Shown here: positions 1 to 8,048 of the stretch, piece by piece | How positions within the stretch are numbered: the stretch's first letter is position 1 | Layout of the letters: every line of letters begins with the position of its first letter | Source of the DNA: JBBQLG01 sp038327655 | Lineage (GTDB): Bacteria > Bacteroidota > Bacteroidia > Cytophagales > Spirosomataceae | Direction: 5' to 3' | Assembly (NCBI GenBank): GCA_038327655.1 | Contig: JBBQLG010000073.1 | Span: 1 to 29,601 of the forward strand | DNA length: 29,601 nt | Translations under genes and position numbers: made by a program | Notes under the pieces: generated by a model | What the model saw: only the letters and a program-made list of their open reading frames with translations | Told to the model about the DNA's origin: nothing | The model's database searches: none

Positions 1-540
1 GACGAACTGAAAAAGAGCATCGACATGGCCGCCGAAGCGGGTCTGACGTATCTGCTTTGCCCCTACATCGGCGCGCAGAAATCGTGGGACGACTGGAAAA
101 AGATCGCTGACGACTTTAACCGGGTGGGTGCCGAAGTCAGCAAAAGCGGGCTGAAGTTTGGTTACCACAACCACGACTATTCTTTCAAACCGCTGGACGG
201 GAAACTGCCGCAGGATTACCTGTTGGCCAACACCGACCCCAAACACGTGATGTTCGAGCTGGATATGTGCTGGATCGAAGCCGCCGGTCAGGATGCGGTA
301 ATGCACCTCAAAAAGTACGGCAAACGCTACGAACTCTGCCACGTAAAGGATTTTAAAAAGGAAGGCGACAAAGTGGTGCAGCAGGACCTCGGTCAGGGTG
401 TTGTCGACTACAAGAAAATTCTTCGCGTAGCCATGGACAATGGCATGAAATACTTCATTATCGAACAGGAAGATTATCCCGGCACATCGCTGGCCAGTGT
501 TGCCTACGATGCCGGCTACATGAAGAAACTGACAGTATAA
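1..540 (+). CDS. Sugar phosphate isomerase/epimerase (xylose isomerase-like TIM barrel), 5' end missing
   Basis: The reading frame is open from base 1, so the gene starts before the window; 179 C-terminal residues are visible. The internal ATG at 25 is not taken as the start because the frame upstream encodes plausible protein (DELKKSID). The fold is the AP-endonuclease-2/xylose-isomerase-like TIM barrel. Visible metal- or substrate-binding blocks are YHNHDYSF, FELDMCWIEAAG, ELCHVKDF and IIEQEDY, which supply the His, Asp and Glu residues usual in this family. Members isomerise or epimerise sugars or inositol derivatives, or act in keto-sugar catabolism; the exact substrate cannot be read from this fragment. 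It is followed by a strong hairpin and is not linked to the efflux genes on the other strand. Confidence 0.85.
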   Translation, partial: DELKKSIDMAAEAGLTYLLCPYIGAQKSWDDWKKIADDFNRVGAEVSKSGLKFGYHNHDYSFKPLDGKLPQDYLLANTDPKHVMFELDMCWIEAAGQDAVMHLKKYGKRYELCHVKDFKKEGDKVVQQDLGQGVVDYKKILRVAMDNGMKYFIIEQEDYPGTSLASVAYDAGYMKKLTV

Positions 541-555
541 ATTAGTGAGCACCAC

Positions 556-590
556 GCAATTGGCGGGCGAGCGCATAACCCGCCAATTGC
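556..590 (+). terminator. Terminator-like hairpin after the isomerase gene
   Basis: A perfect 12-bp stem (GCAATTGGCGGG at 556-567 pairing with 579-590) encloses an 11-nt loop and begins 16 nt after the stop codon. The downstream tract is only weakly T-rich (ACTGTGTTTCG), so it may end transcription imperfectly or protect the 3' end. The remainder of the gap up to 785 shows nothing I can assign. Confidence 0.6.
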
Positions 591-785
591 ACTGTGTTTC
601 GTCCATTTGAGTAGCACCAGGCGGTAAAGTCCCCCGTTACGGCCAGACCAATGCCATTCAGCAGTTCCATCCTCCAGGGGTCAGTCATCCCCCGGATACC
701 GGTAGTACAGCAGCGGTTGGCGGCACTACGGCTGCTGCGCGCCAGTTACTGATCGTATCGGCGGGTAATACAATACACCCGGCAC

Positions 786-1328
786 TTATGGCTTCGTTAC
801 GGGCACCCGCAGGTCTATAACAAAGTCATTGCCTACCGAAAAGCCGAACATATTCCCGTTGATGCCATAGTCTTTGCGGTTCACCGTAAACTGGCCCATG
901 AAGGTGGCTCCGGCACCCGCTTCCTGGTAGGCAAACGGAATCTGCACTTCCTTCTTCACGCCGTGCAGCTCCAGCGTTCCCGTCGCTACGATCTTATCGC
1001 CCGCTTTGGCAAACGAACTGGACGTGAACCGGATGGTGGGGTAGGTTGAGGTGTCGAACCAGCTACTGCCTTTGGCGTGGTGGTCTTTCGTTTCGTTGCC
1101 GGTTTTGATCGTGTTGGCATCCACCATCACGTCCATTTTGGCGTGGGTCAGGTCGGCAGGGTCGTATAAAAGCGACCCTTTCAACCCCGAAAAAGTACCC
1201 TCAGCCCGGCCACCCTTGAAGTGGATGGTGTAGTTCGGCGCAATGTTCCAGGTACCGGCCAGGAACGTGAAACCGGCCACGGACAGTAAGGCGATCATCG
1301 CCAGTGCATTATTCAGTGTATTTTTCAT
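786..1328 (-). CDS. YceI family protein, exported
   Basis: The 180-residue product starts with a hydrophobic signal segment (residues 8-24, ALAMIALLSVAGFTFLAG) followed by the YceI beta-barrel pattern: WNIAPNYTIHF, then a FxGLKGSLLYDPADL block, a DANTIKTGNETKDHH block, SSWFDTSTYPTIRFTSSSF, LELHGVKKEVQIPF and a C-terminal NDFVIDLRVPV strand. YceI proteins are periplasmic lipocalin-like barrels that bind isoprenoid or other amphipathic lipids; the ligand here is unknown. Its length is typical for the family. It lies 73 bp downstream of the RND pump gene on the same strand, so it may be the last gene of the efflux operon, although the gap allows a separate promoter. Confidence 0.9.
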   Translation of the reverse strand: MKNTLNNALAMIALLSVAGFTFLAGTWNIAPNYTIHFKGGRAEGTFSGLKGSLLYDPADLTHAKMDVMVDANTIKTGNETKDHHAKGSSWFDTSTYPTIRFTSSSFAKAGDKIVATGTLELHGVKKEVQIPFAYQEAGAGATFMGQFTVNRKDYGINGNMFGFSVGNDFVIDLRVPVTKP

Positions 1329-1401
1329 GGTGATAAACGAGAGATTGGTGATTGGTTGATATTGACTGGTGAATGATGATGCAACGTATTTACTGGGTGG
1401 T

Positions 1402-4400
1402 TTAGTGGACCGGTTCGTTCATGGCTACCTGCCGAACGTCGCCCGTCTTTAGCTGAGGTGTCCGGTAGTTGGCCCATTTCTCCTGCGCCCGGTCGACGAG
1501 GTAATACATCATTGGCACTAAGAAGATGGTCAGGATCATCGAACTGCTCAGGCCGCCGATCAGCACCCAGGCCAGCGAGTTTTTCCACTCCGCACCGGCA
1601 CCGGTGGCGGTGGCAATCGGCACCATACCGATCACCATCGCGATGGTCGTCATCAGAATCGGGCGTAAGCGTTCTTCGCCCGCTTTCAGAATAGCGTCGC
1701 GGAAGGGAACACCCTGCGCCTTCTGCTGGTTGGCAAAGTCGACGATCAGGATGGCGTTTTTAATGACCAGACCAATCAGCATCAGGAAGCCCAGGATCGA
1801 GAAAATACCGATATCGGACGAGGTCAGGGCCAGTGCCAGCAACGCACCCACCACCGCCACCGGCACCGAGAACATCACCACGACGGGGTAAATGAAGCTG
1901 TCGTAGAGCAGCACCATGATAAAGTACACCAGAATCAACCCGGCCAGCATCGCCAGACCCAGCGAGCCGAAGCCTTCACTCTGGTTTTTGGCATCGCCCC
2001 CCCAGACTACCGTTACCCCGGCGGGTAGCGGATGGGTGACCAGGTCGGCCTGAATCACACTCGTGAGCGTACCCGAACCGGTGCCCAGCGTGTTGGCCGT
2101 CACCGTTACCGACGACCGGCGGTTTTTGCGCTCCAGCACCGAGGGGCCGTTGCTCTGGGTAACCGTTGCGAATTCGGCCAGCCGCACCGGACGATTGGCC
2201 GCCGGACTGAAGAAATTGATGTTTTTTACGTCTTCCGGGTTTTTCCGGTCGAAGGCATCGAGCATTACCCGGATGGCGTAGTCTTCGCCACCGTCGCGGA
2301 ATTTAGAGTCGTCGTTGCCGGCAAAGGCGTTTTGCAGCGTACGCCCCACGGTCGAGATGTCAAGCCCTAACTTGGCCATGCGCTCGCGGTCGATTTCGAC
2401 CCGCACCTCCGGGTTGCCTGACTTAACGGACACGTTCACGTCGTTGGCACCGGGCGTTTTACGGATGCGGTTCGCCAGGTCTTCGGCGGCTTTCAGGTTG
2501 GTTTCCACGTTTTCGCCACTTAGAAAAATCTCGACCGGCGACGAACCGGTGCTGGCCAAACCCACGACCGACGAATTGAATTCGATGGCCGGAAATTTCG
2601 ATCCCAGTTCCTTGCGGAGGTCGATCATGTAGGCTTCGGTGGGCTGATGGCCGGGTCGTTCGGCTATATCCTTCAGCTCGATGGTCAATTCGGTCCGGTT
2701 GGTTTCGCCCTGTCCGGTACTGTTTGCGCCCGTGCTGGCCCCACCCACGTTGGCAAAAACATTTTGTACGTCGGGCTTTTTGCGCAGGTAGTTCTCAATG
2801 CTCCGGGCCGCCAGGTTGTTTTGTTGCAGCGACGCACTCTTGTCGACTTTCATAGTCAGCAAAAACTTACCCTGATCGCCCTGGGCAATGAACTGCGAGC
2901 CGATAATACCCAGCGTCATCATCCAGGCCGTGAAGCCAAAAATAGCGACCAGCATCCCGGTAAAGGCCAGTTTGTGGCTCAATACCCAGTCCAGACTACC
3001 ATGATACCAAGTGGTGAGGCTGGTCAGGCCCCGCTCAAACCAGAGCAGAAAAGCCCCGAACGGATTCTTCGGATTCAGGTGTTCGAGTTTGGCCAGCCGC
3101 GAGGTCATCCAGGGCGTGAGGGTGAAACTGGCCAGCAAACTGATGATGGTGGCAAAGGCAACCGTCAGCGAAAACTGACGCAGCAGGTCGGCAATAACCG
3201 AGTTGACAAACGTGATCGGTACGAAAACCAGCACGATTACCAGCGTGATGGCGAGGGCTGCAAAGCCAATTTCGTTGACCCCGGCAATGGTAGCCTGCCA
3301 GCGGTCTTTACCCATCTCCAGGTGTCGTTGAATGTTTTCCAGCACCACAATCGAGTCATCGACCAGAATACCAATCACCAGCGACAGGGCCAGCAACGTC
3401 ATCAGGTTGAGGCTGTAGCCCATGAGGTACATGAACAGGAAGGCCGAAATCAGCGAAGCCGGCACCGAAATCATCACGATCATGGCGTTGCGGAAACTGT
3501 GCAGGAAGAGCAACATCACCAGACCCACCAGCACGATGGCCAGAAACAAATCGTGGGTTACGGCATCGACCGAAGCCAGGGTAAACACGCTGCTGTCGTA
3601 GGCAATGGCGAAGTGAACTTTATCTTTCGCATTGTCTTTTTCGATCTGCGCCATTTTGGTCTGCACGATCCGGCTGATGTCGACGGCGTTGGCATCGGAC
3701 TGCTTTTTGATGAACAACCCGATCCCGTTTATGCCATTGTACCGGCTGATGGTTTCGGCTTCGGTGATGCCGTCGGTCACGTTGGCAATGTCGCTCACCC
3801 GGACGGGGCTACCGTCTTTCGGTGTCACGATCACGAGATTCCGGATGTCGTTCAGCGAGGTAAACTTACCGCCCAGCCGCAGGGTCATGTTTTCCGTGGG
3901 GTTCTTCACTTTACCGGTCGGGAAATCGAGGTTAGCCTGGCTAATGGCCTGTGTCACTTGAAGCAGCGACAATCCGTAGTAATTCAGCTTGTCGTCGTCC
4001 ACATTCACGTGGATTTCACGCTTTTCGCCCCCTACAATCGAGATGTCGGCGATCCCCTTGATCTGCTGCAACTGTGGCAGATATTTGTCTTCTACCTGCT
4101 GGTAAAACACTTCGTTGGGCAACGACGACGTGGCCAGCAACTGCATGATCGGCTGGTCGCTGGGCGATACTTTCGAGAGCGACGGCGTATCGGAATCATC
4201 GGGCAGGCTGCTCAGAATCTTGTTGATTTCCCGCTGCGCATCTTCAAGGGCCACGTCGATGTCGGTACCGGCCTTGAACTGCACGATCACGACCGACGCA
4301 TTTTCGTAGGACTTAGACTGTACGTCGTCGAGGTTATCTAAGCCCGACATCGCATCTTCGATTCGTTTGCTCACCTCGGTTTCAACCTCCGATGGAGCCG

Positions 4401-4560
4401 CGCCGGGATAGGGCGTCGTGATGGTCAGCGTTGGCACCGAAAACTCCGGCAGCAACTGATAACTCAGCGATGTATAGCTGTAAATACCGCCGATGGTCAG
4501 AATCGCAAAGATCACGATAATGAGCGACGGGCGTTTGATGATGGTTTCGATGAGATTCAT
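1402..4560 (-). CDS. RND efflux pump, inner-membrane permease subunit (HAE1/AcrB-like)
   Basis: The protein is 1052 residues, the normal size for an AcrB/MexB-type proton-driven exporter. It shows two repeats of a six-helix membrane unit plus two large periplasmic loops. The N-terminus (MNLIETIIKRPSLI) is the usual cytoplasmic helix leading into TM1. The proton-relay aspartate pair lies in TM4 (GILVDDSIVVLEN), and the matching lysine in TM10 (GLVIKNAILIVDF). I start at 4560 rather than at an in-frame ATG at 4653, because the extra 31 residues come from the low-complexity repeat in the gap and the family always begins close to MNLIE. It acts with the adaptor (4718-5791) and the TolC-like channel. 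The channel gene upstream carries a stop codon, so this pump may lack its own outlet or use another one. Confidence 0.95.
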   Translation of the reverse strand: MNLIETIIKRPSLIIVIFAILTIGGIYSYTSLSYQLLPEFSVPTLTITTPYPGAAPSEVETEVSKRIEDAMSGLDNLDDVQSKSYENASVVIVQFKAGTDIDVALEDAQREINKILSSLPDDSDTPSLSKVSPSDQPIMQLLATSSLPNEVFYQQVEDKYLPQLQQIKGIADISIVGGEKREIHVNVDDDKLNYYGLSLLQVTQAISQANLDFPTGKVKNPTENMTLRLGGKFTSLNDIRNLVIVTPKDGSPVRVSDIANVTDGITEAETISRYNGINGIGLFIKKQSDANAVDISRIVQTKMAQIEKDNAKDKVHFAIAYDSSVFTLASVDAVTHDLFLAIVLVGLVMLLFLHSFRNAMIVMISVPASLISAFLFMYLMGYSLNLMTLLALSLVIGILVDDSIVVLENIQRHLEMGKDRWQATIAGVNEIGFAALAITLVIVLVFVPITFVNSVIADLLRQFSLTVAFATIISLLASFTLTPWMTSRLAKLEHLNPKNPFGAFLLWFERGLTSLTTWYHGSLDWVLSHKLAFTGMLVAIFGFTAWMMTLGIIGSQFIAQGDQGKFLLTMKVDKSASLQQNNLAARSIENYLRKKPDVQNVFANVGGASTGANSTGQGETNRTELTIELKDIAERPGHQPTEAYMIDLRKELGSKFPAIEFNSSVVGLASTGSSPVEIFLSGENVETNLKAAEDLANRIRKTPGANDVNVSVKSGNPEVRVEIDRERMAKLGLDISTVGRTLQNAFAGNDDSKFRDGGEDYAIRVMLDAFDRKNPEDVKNINFFSPAANRPVRLAEFATVTQSNGPSVLERKNRRSSVTVTANTLGTGSGTLTSVIQADLVTHPLPAGVTVVWGGDAKNQSEGFGSLGLAMLAGLILVYFIMVLLYDSFIYPVVVMFSVPVAVVGALLALALTSSDIGIFSILGFLMLIGLVIKNAILIVDFANQQKAQGVPFRDAILKAGEERLRPILMTTIAMVIGMVPIATATGAGAEWKNSLAWVLIGGLSSSMILTIFLVPMMYYLVDRAQEKWANYRTPQLKTGDVRQVAMNEPVH

Positions 4561-4722
4561 ACTTGTTGAATGATTGAATTGTTGAGGGATTGAATGAATG
4601 AGGGATCGAATGATTGAGGGATTGAATGACTGTGTTTGAGCCTCCATCACCATTAGATTGGGCTTCAGAGATAATGTCCCCTAACCCATTCAATCATTCA
4701 ACAAGTCAATCCCTCAATCATT
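4561..4722. repeat. Low-complexity inverted repeat between adaptor and pump genes
   Basis: The gap is built from variants of the word TGATTGAGGGAT/TGAATGA. A perfect 19-bp arm at 4561-4579 pairs with 4688-4706, and a second perfect 17-bp arm at 4609-4625 (AATGATTGAGGGATTGA) pairs with 4706-4722. The second right arm runs into the stop codon of the adaptor gene. The spacer contains no gene. Similar structures built from other words occur at 21581, 27506 and 29527. Confidence 0.8.
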
Positions 4723-5791
4723 GGGCCGCGACCGGGGTGCCGTTTTGCAGGTTGATCTGACCGCTGGTGACTACCTGATCGCCCGCTTTCAAACCCTTCG
4801 TGATCTCGTAGTAGTCGTTGTTAACCGCGCCGATTTCGACCGTTCTCAGGATGGCTTTGCCGTTTTCGACCACGTAAACCTGTGGCTCTTTGGCTGATCC
4901 GATAACCGCCTGACGGGGTATCGACAGCGTCTGCGTTTTCAGTTGGTCCGTGTTGGCAATCGAGCCGTACATACCGGCCTTAAGCTGGTTTTTACCCGAG
5001 TTGTTTACCGTTATCTGCACCGGGTAATTGTGGGCAGCATCGCCCTGGGCGGCTACCATCGTGACCCGGCCCGTGAACTTAGCATCGGGATAAACCTCCG
5101 TTTCGACGGGAATAGTCTGCCCCACGCGGAACCGGTTGATGGCTTTTTCCGGTACGTCGACCATCAGCTTCAGCGACGAGATGTCGGTAATTTTCGCAAT
5201 GGACGCGCCCATCGACACAACGGAGCCTTTCTCGACCATCTTGTCGGTCACAATTCCCGAAAAGGGGGCCGTGATGGTGGTATTGGCAATCTGTTTCTGC
5301 AACTGTTTGATCTGGGCCTGGGTCGAGCGGATGCTCAGTTGGGTCCGTTCCAGGTTCACGGCGGGCGTGGCATCGCCTTTTACCAGCACTTCGTAGCGTT
5401 TCAGGTCGTTTTCGTAGCCTTCCAGCGTTACCTTCTGGGCTTCGACCTGGTAGCGGAGCTGCTCGTCATCGAGCTTGGCCATCAGCTTACCACTCCCCAC
5501 CGACTGACCTTCCTCGAACGGTAGCGAGATGATTTGTCCACCGGCCTGCGGTTTGATTTCGACTTCGCGGTTGGGCGAGAACGAACCCAGAAACTCGGTT
5601 TCCTGCGCCAGATTACGCAGTTCGGCTTTCGCCGTCCGGACCCCTACTTTCAGGTTCACGTCGGGCTTGTAGACTTTCTCGGCTACCTTCTCTTTGTTGT
5701 TGAGCAGCGTCCAGGCCGTCAGACCGAGCGTGCCAACGAGGGCGAGTACAATGATGATGCGTTTCATAGTGTTTTTCAGGTTGATTTTCAT
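4718..5791 (-). CDS. RND efflux periplasmic adaptor subunit (membrane fusion protein, HlyD/AcrA family)
   Basis: The 357-residue product has one N-terminal membrane anchor (IIIVLALVGTLGLTAWTLL, residues 12-31). A biotinyl-lipoyl-like half motif (EIKPQAGGQIISLPFEEGQSV), a coiled-coil hairpin rich in Q, L and K (about 115-165), the second lipoyl half (ITAPFSGIVTDKMVEKGSVV), a beta-barrel domain and a membrane-proximal domain follow. It bridges the inner-membrane pump and the outer-membrane channel. The ATG at 5791 overlaps the TGA of the TolC-like gene (ATGA), which suggests coupled translation; a second ATG at 5767 (MKRIIIV) gives a cleaner signal anchor and is an alternative start. Normally this coupling would tie the adaptor to the channel, so the upstream stop codon could also lower its translation. 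Confidence 0.93.
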   Translation of the reverse strand: MKINLKNTMKRIIIVLALVGTLGLTAWTLLNNKEKVAEKVYKPDVNLKVGVRTAKAELRNLAQETEFLGSFSPNREVEIKPQAGGQIISLPFEEGQSVGSGKLMAKLDDEQLRYQVEAQKVTLEGYENDLKRYEVLVKGDATPAVNLERTQLSIRSTQAQIKQLQKQIANTTITAPFSGIVTDKMVEKGSVVSMGASIAKITDISSLKLMVDVPEKAINRFRVGQTIPVETEVYPDAKFTGRVTMVAAQGDAAHNYPVQITVNNSGKNQLKAGMYGSIANTDQLKTQTLSIPRQAVIGSAKEPQVYVVENGKAILRTVEIGAVNNDYYEITKGLKAGDQVVTSGQINLQNGTPVAAQ

Positions 5792-7110
5792 TGTTTCGTG
5801 ATGAGATTTCCGGTTGCTTTTTTCCAGTCCAGTTCGGCCGAGCGCAGACTAACCAAGGTGGTGAGGTAGGTGTTCTGCGCGTCACGCAGGGAGTTGTCGG
5901 CCTGGATCACTTCGGTGAGCGACATGGTGCCTTCTTTAAATTGCAACTGCGTCTGGGTATACACCTTTTCGGCCAGCACCACCTGCGCCCGGCTGGCATC
6001 GAGGTTGCACTGCTCGACCTGAAACTTGTTGCGGCCGTTGACCACGTCCATCGTGATCGACTCGCGGGTCTGGGCCTGTTGAATGGTGTATTTCTGGTTG
6101 TCGATCTTCTGCTGCGCCAGTTTCGCTTTGCGGGCCGAACCGTCGTAGAGGCTCCAGTTCAGTTGCAGGCCGAACCAGTAGCCGGGCAGGTTTTTGATGT
6201 ATGAATTATCACCCCCGACGGCGTAAACCGTGCTGTTGGCGTTTCCGTAGGCCGAAAGCGTTGGCATGAAGCCCGCTTTTGTGTTTTGCTGATTCAGCTC
6301 GTTGATCGACTTCTGCCGGTCGAGCAAGAGCAGGTCGGTGCGGTTGATGGGCGCATCGCCGAGCATCATGGGGGCGGCTGCCGTCTGGTCGATGTCGGTT
6401 TTAATCCGCAGCGAATCGGACTGTGGCGTGCCGGTCAGGTACTTCAGCATGTTCACTAATTGCTGGTAAGTGGCCTGCTGCGATTCGAGTTACGTCTGGT
6501 ACTGTGTCCGGTTAATGCGGAGCCGGTCGACGTCGATCCCCTGCGAGAGTTTGTTCTGAAACAGCAGGTCCGTGAGTTTGATGAGTCGGTCGCTGGATGC
6601 GATGTTGGTGCGCAGGAAATTCATCTGGGCCGCCACCGTTTGCAGGTTGTAAAAGTTCGTGGATACCTGATACGCCACATCTTCCTTAGTCTTGACCGTT
6701 TGCAACCCCGACACATCCTGGTTCAGTTTGGCAATTTTAAGACTCAGCCCCAACGCCGGATTGTACAGGGCCTGCGTCACCTGCAAGGTGGTCGACAGGT
6801 TATAGGGCAGGCCAAAGGCCACTGCGGAGTAGGTTCCTTCGGGGCCACCAAAAAGGCTGGCCGGGATTACCTGACCGGGAATTTTGAGGTAGCGTCTGTA
6901 ATCGCCCTGGAGCTTTACCTGCGGTCGGGCGTTGGCTTTTACTTCGTTGATCTGCGCGTCTGTCTGGCGTTCGTTCAGCCGGGATATCTGCACATCCTGA
7001 TTCGTTTTCAACGCCTGGTCGATTAACTGATCGAGCGTAAGTTCCTGCGCCTGAGCGGTAAAGGTCAGGAGCAGGAAGAGGGCTGTGATGCCTTTTTTAG
7101 TCCGTTTCAT
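5788..7110 (-). pseudogene. TolC family outer-membrane efflux protein, interrupted by an in-frame TAA
   Basis: The frame is continuous from 7110 to 5788 except for one TAA at 6490-6492. The first part (206 residues) has a signal peptide (ITALFLLLTFTAQAQ) and the first outer-membrane efflux helix repeat. The second part, read directly after the stop, continues with LESQQATYQQLVNMLKYLTG and the second repeat, ending ...GNLITKQ. Joined with one residue in place of the stop the protein is about 440 residues, the normal size for the family. The sequence around the stop (RTQYQT-stop-LESQQ) suggests that a Gln codon, CAA, became TAA by one C-to-T change. Restart at a GTG (6456) would give only a C-terminal half with no signal peptide. 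It is the second gene of the efflux operon. A sequencing error is possible, but no frame change is involved. Confidence 0.88.
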
Positions 7111-7139
7111 ACGTTTCGTAATTTGATTTAACTAATCAT

Positions 7140-7172
7140 TTAATTTAATCATTTGTTTAAATCGAATGCAAA
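7140..7172 (-). promoter_or_regulatory. Candidate promoter of the efflux operon with embedded operator half
   Basis: On the minus strand TTTG (7172-7169) is followed after 21 nt by TAAATTAA (7147-7140), a fair match to the Bacteroidota pattern TTTG-N19-21-TAnnTTTG. Between and over these boxes lies CAAATGATTAAAT (7155-7143), which matches 12 of 13 bases of one side of the palindrome upstream of the TetR gene. A repressor bound here would block the promoter. Predicted transcription would start about 20-25 nt before the TolC-like ATG. Confidence 0.5.
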
Positions 7173-7178
7173 AATTTT

Positions 7179-7814
7179 TCAGGTAGCCTTTTGGGGCGAA
7201 AAAAGGTAAGTACATATCATGTCCTTCACATACGCCATGTGTTGCACGGCAAACTCGTTGAATGCAGCCTCATCCATCCCGTTCGACTGCATGGTCAGGG
7301 GTTTGGAAAGAAACAGAAACTGCGAGTTGGCAATGATCATCGTCAGGATGTGATGGGCACTGATCGGTACGATAAGTCCCTCGGCAATGGCTTCGTCAAC
7401 CTGTTTTTGAAAGACAGACTCGGGTATTTTTTTGGCAAGACCAATCGTTTCAAACAGTCGTTCGGGGTTACGGTGGAGTTCGTTCGTGATGAAATTAACC
7501 ATATTGGGATTGCTACGCATCATCTGAAACTCATGATCGATAAACGCCGATATTTTCTCCTTCAGGGTCATCGGCTGATTGAAGATCGACAGCATCCCTT
7601 CAAACATCATTGTACAGAGGTCGTTGAAGATCGACTGAAACAGTTTCTCTTTACTCCGAAAGTAGTAGTTCATCAGCGCACTGTTGATACCTGCCGCCTG
7701 GGCAATATCCCGCGTGGTAGTACCATCGAATCCCTTCTCCAGAAATACCTTTCTGGCGGCCTCTTTGATACGTTCTTCAGTCGATGCTACGGTGTCAGTC
7801 ATGTCCTTTTTCAT
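7179..7814 (-). CDS. TetR/AcrR family transcriptional regulator of the efflux operon
   Basis: From 7814 the protein is 211 residues. The N-terminal DNA-binding domain shows the TetR signature: EERIKEAARKVFLEKGF, then GTTTRDIAQAAGIN and SALMNYYFRSKEKLFQ (the recognition helix and following turn). The C-terminal part is the variable ligand-binding helical domain. The open frame extends to 7880, but the first 22 residues would lie upstream of the predicted promoter, so the start is 7814 (MKKDMTD) or 7802 (MTDTV). The promoter position slightly favours 7802. It lies 68 bp upstream of the TolC-like gene on the same strand, the classic position for a local repressor of an RND pump, and operator-like sites occur before both genes. 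Confidence 0.9.
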   Translation of the reverse strand: MKKDMTDTVASTEERIKEAARKVFLEKGFDGTTTRDIAQAAGINSALMNYYFRSKEKLFQSIFNDLCTMMFEGMLSIFNQPMTLKEKISAFIDHEFQMMRSNPNMVNFITNELHRNPERLFETIGLAKKIPESVFQKQVDEAIAEGLIVPISAHHILTMIIANSQFLFLSKPLTMQSNGMDEAAFNEFAVQHMAYVKDMICTYLFSPQKAT

Positions 7815-7823
7815 TATCGTGCT

Positions 7824-7854
7824 CAAAAGTATGTTGTTACAAATTAACGTCAAA
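7824..7854 (-). promoter_or_regulatory. Promoter of the TetR regulator gene (Bacteroidota type)
   Basis: On the minus strand TTTG (7854-7851) is followed by exactly 19 nt and then TACTTTTG (7831-7824), a full match to the Bacteroidota consensus TTTG-N19-TAnnTTTG. Transcription would begin near 7818, giving a very short leader before ATG 7814 or about 16 nt before ATG 7802. Confidence 0.65.
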
Positions 7855-7877
7855 GCATTTTGGTCAATTATTTTAAC

Positions 7878-7896
7878 CAAGTGATTAAATCACTTG
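7878..7896. promoter_or_regulatory. Perfect 19-bp palindrome, candidate TetR operator
   Basis: CAAGTGATT-A-AATCACTTG is a perfect palindrome with a single central base, the usual form of a TetR-family operator. It lies about 24 bp upstream of the TetR promoter -33 box, in the divergent gap between the TetR and AraC genes. Its left part recurs, 12 of 13 bases, within the promoter of the TolC-like gene at 7143-7155. Confidence 0.6.
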
Positions 7897-8048
7897 TACA
7901 ACATACAGGCAAACAGCAATTAGTCCGCCGTTTATCCCCAGAAAGCACAAATTTATGTCAATAAATAACTATACTTACTTAATGTCTGAAAAGCGGGCGT
8001 GAGGTCATTACAGGCCGCTACTTTGCCCGTAGCCTGCGAACTACTCAC

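Noticed and set aside
542..688. Small 48-codon minus-strand frame downstream of the isomerase
   Set aside because: It overlaps the terminator hairpin, has no recognisable family and no clear promoter; coding cannot be supported.
1329..1401. GATTGGTGATTGGTTGAT-like tract between YceI and the RND gene
   Set aside because: It resembles the word-based repeats, but no inverted partner arm is visible, so it is not called as an element.
2647..4341. 564-codon open frame on the plus strand
   Set aside because: It lies wholly antisense to the well-supported RND pump gene and its product is low-complexity, rich in H, Q, R and V, with no family pattern; it is a codon-bias shadow.
4561..4653. 31-codon N-terminal extension of the RND pump
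   Set aside because: It is translated from the low-complexity repeat; family members begin at the MNLIE-type helix.
7191..7847. 218-codon plus-strand frame opposite the TetR gene
   Set aside because: It is antisense to a clear TetR-family gene and has no domain pattern.
8024..8034. CTACTTTGCCC upstream of the AraC gene as a -7 box
   Set aside because: The spacing within the box is one base short of TAnnTTTG and no TTTG box lies 19-21 nt upstream.
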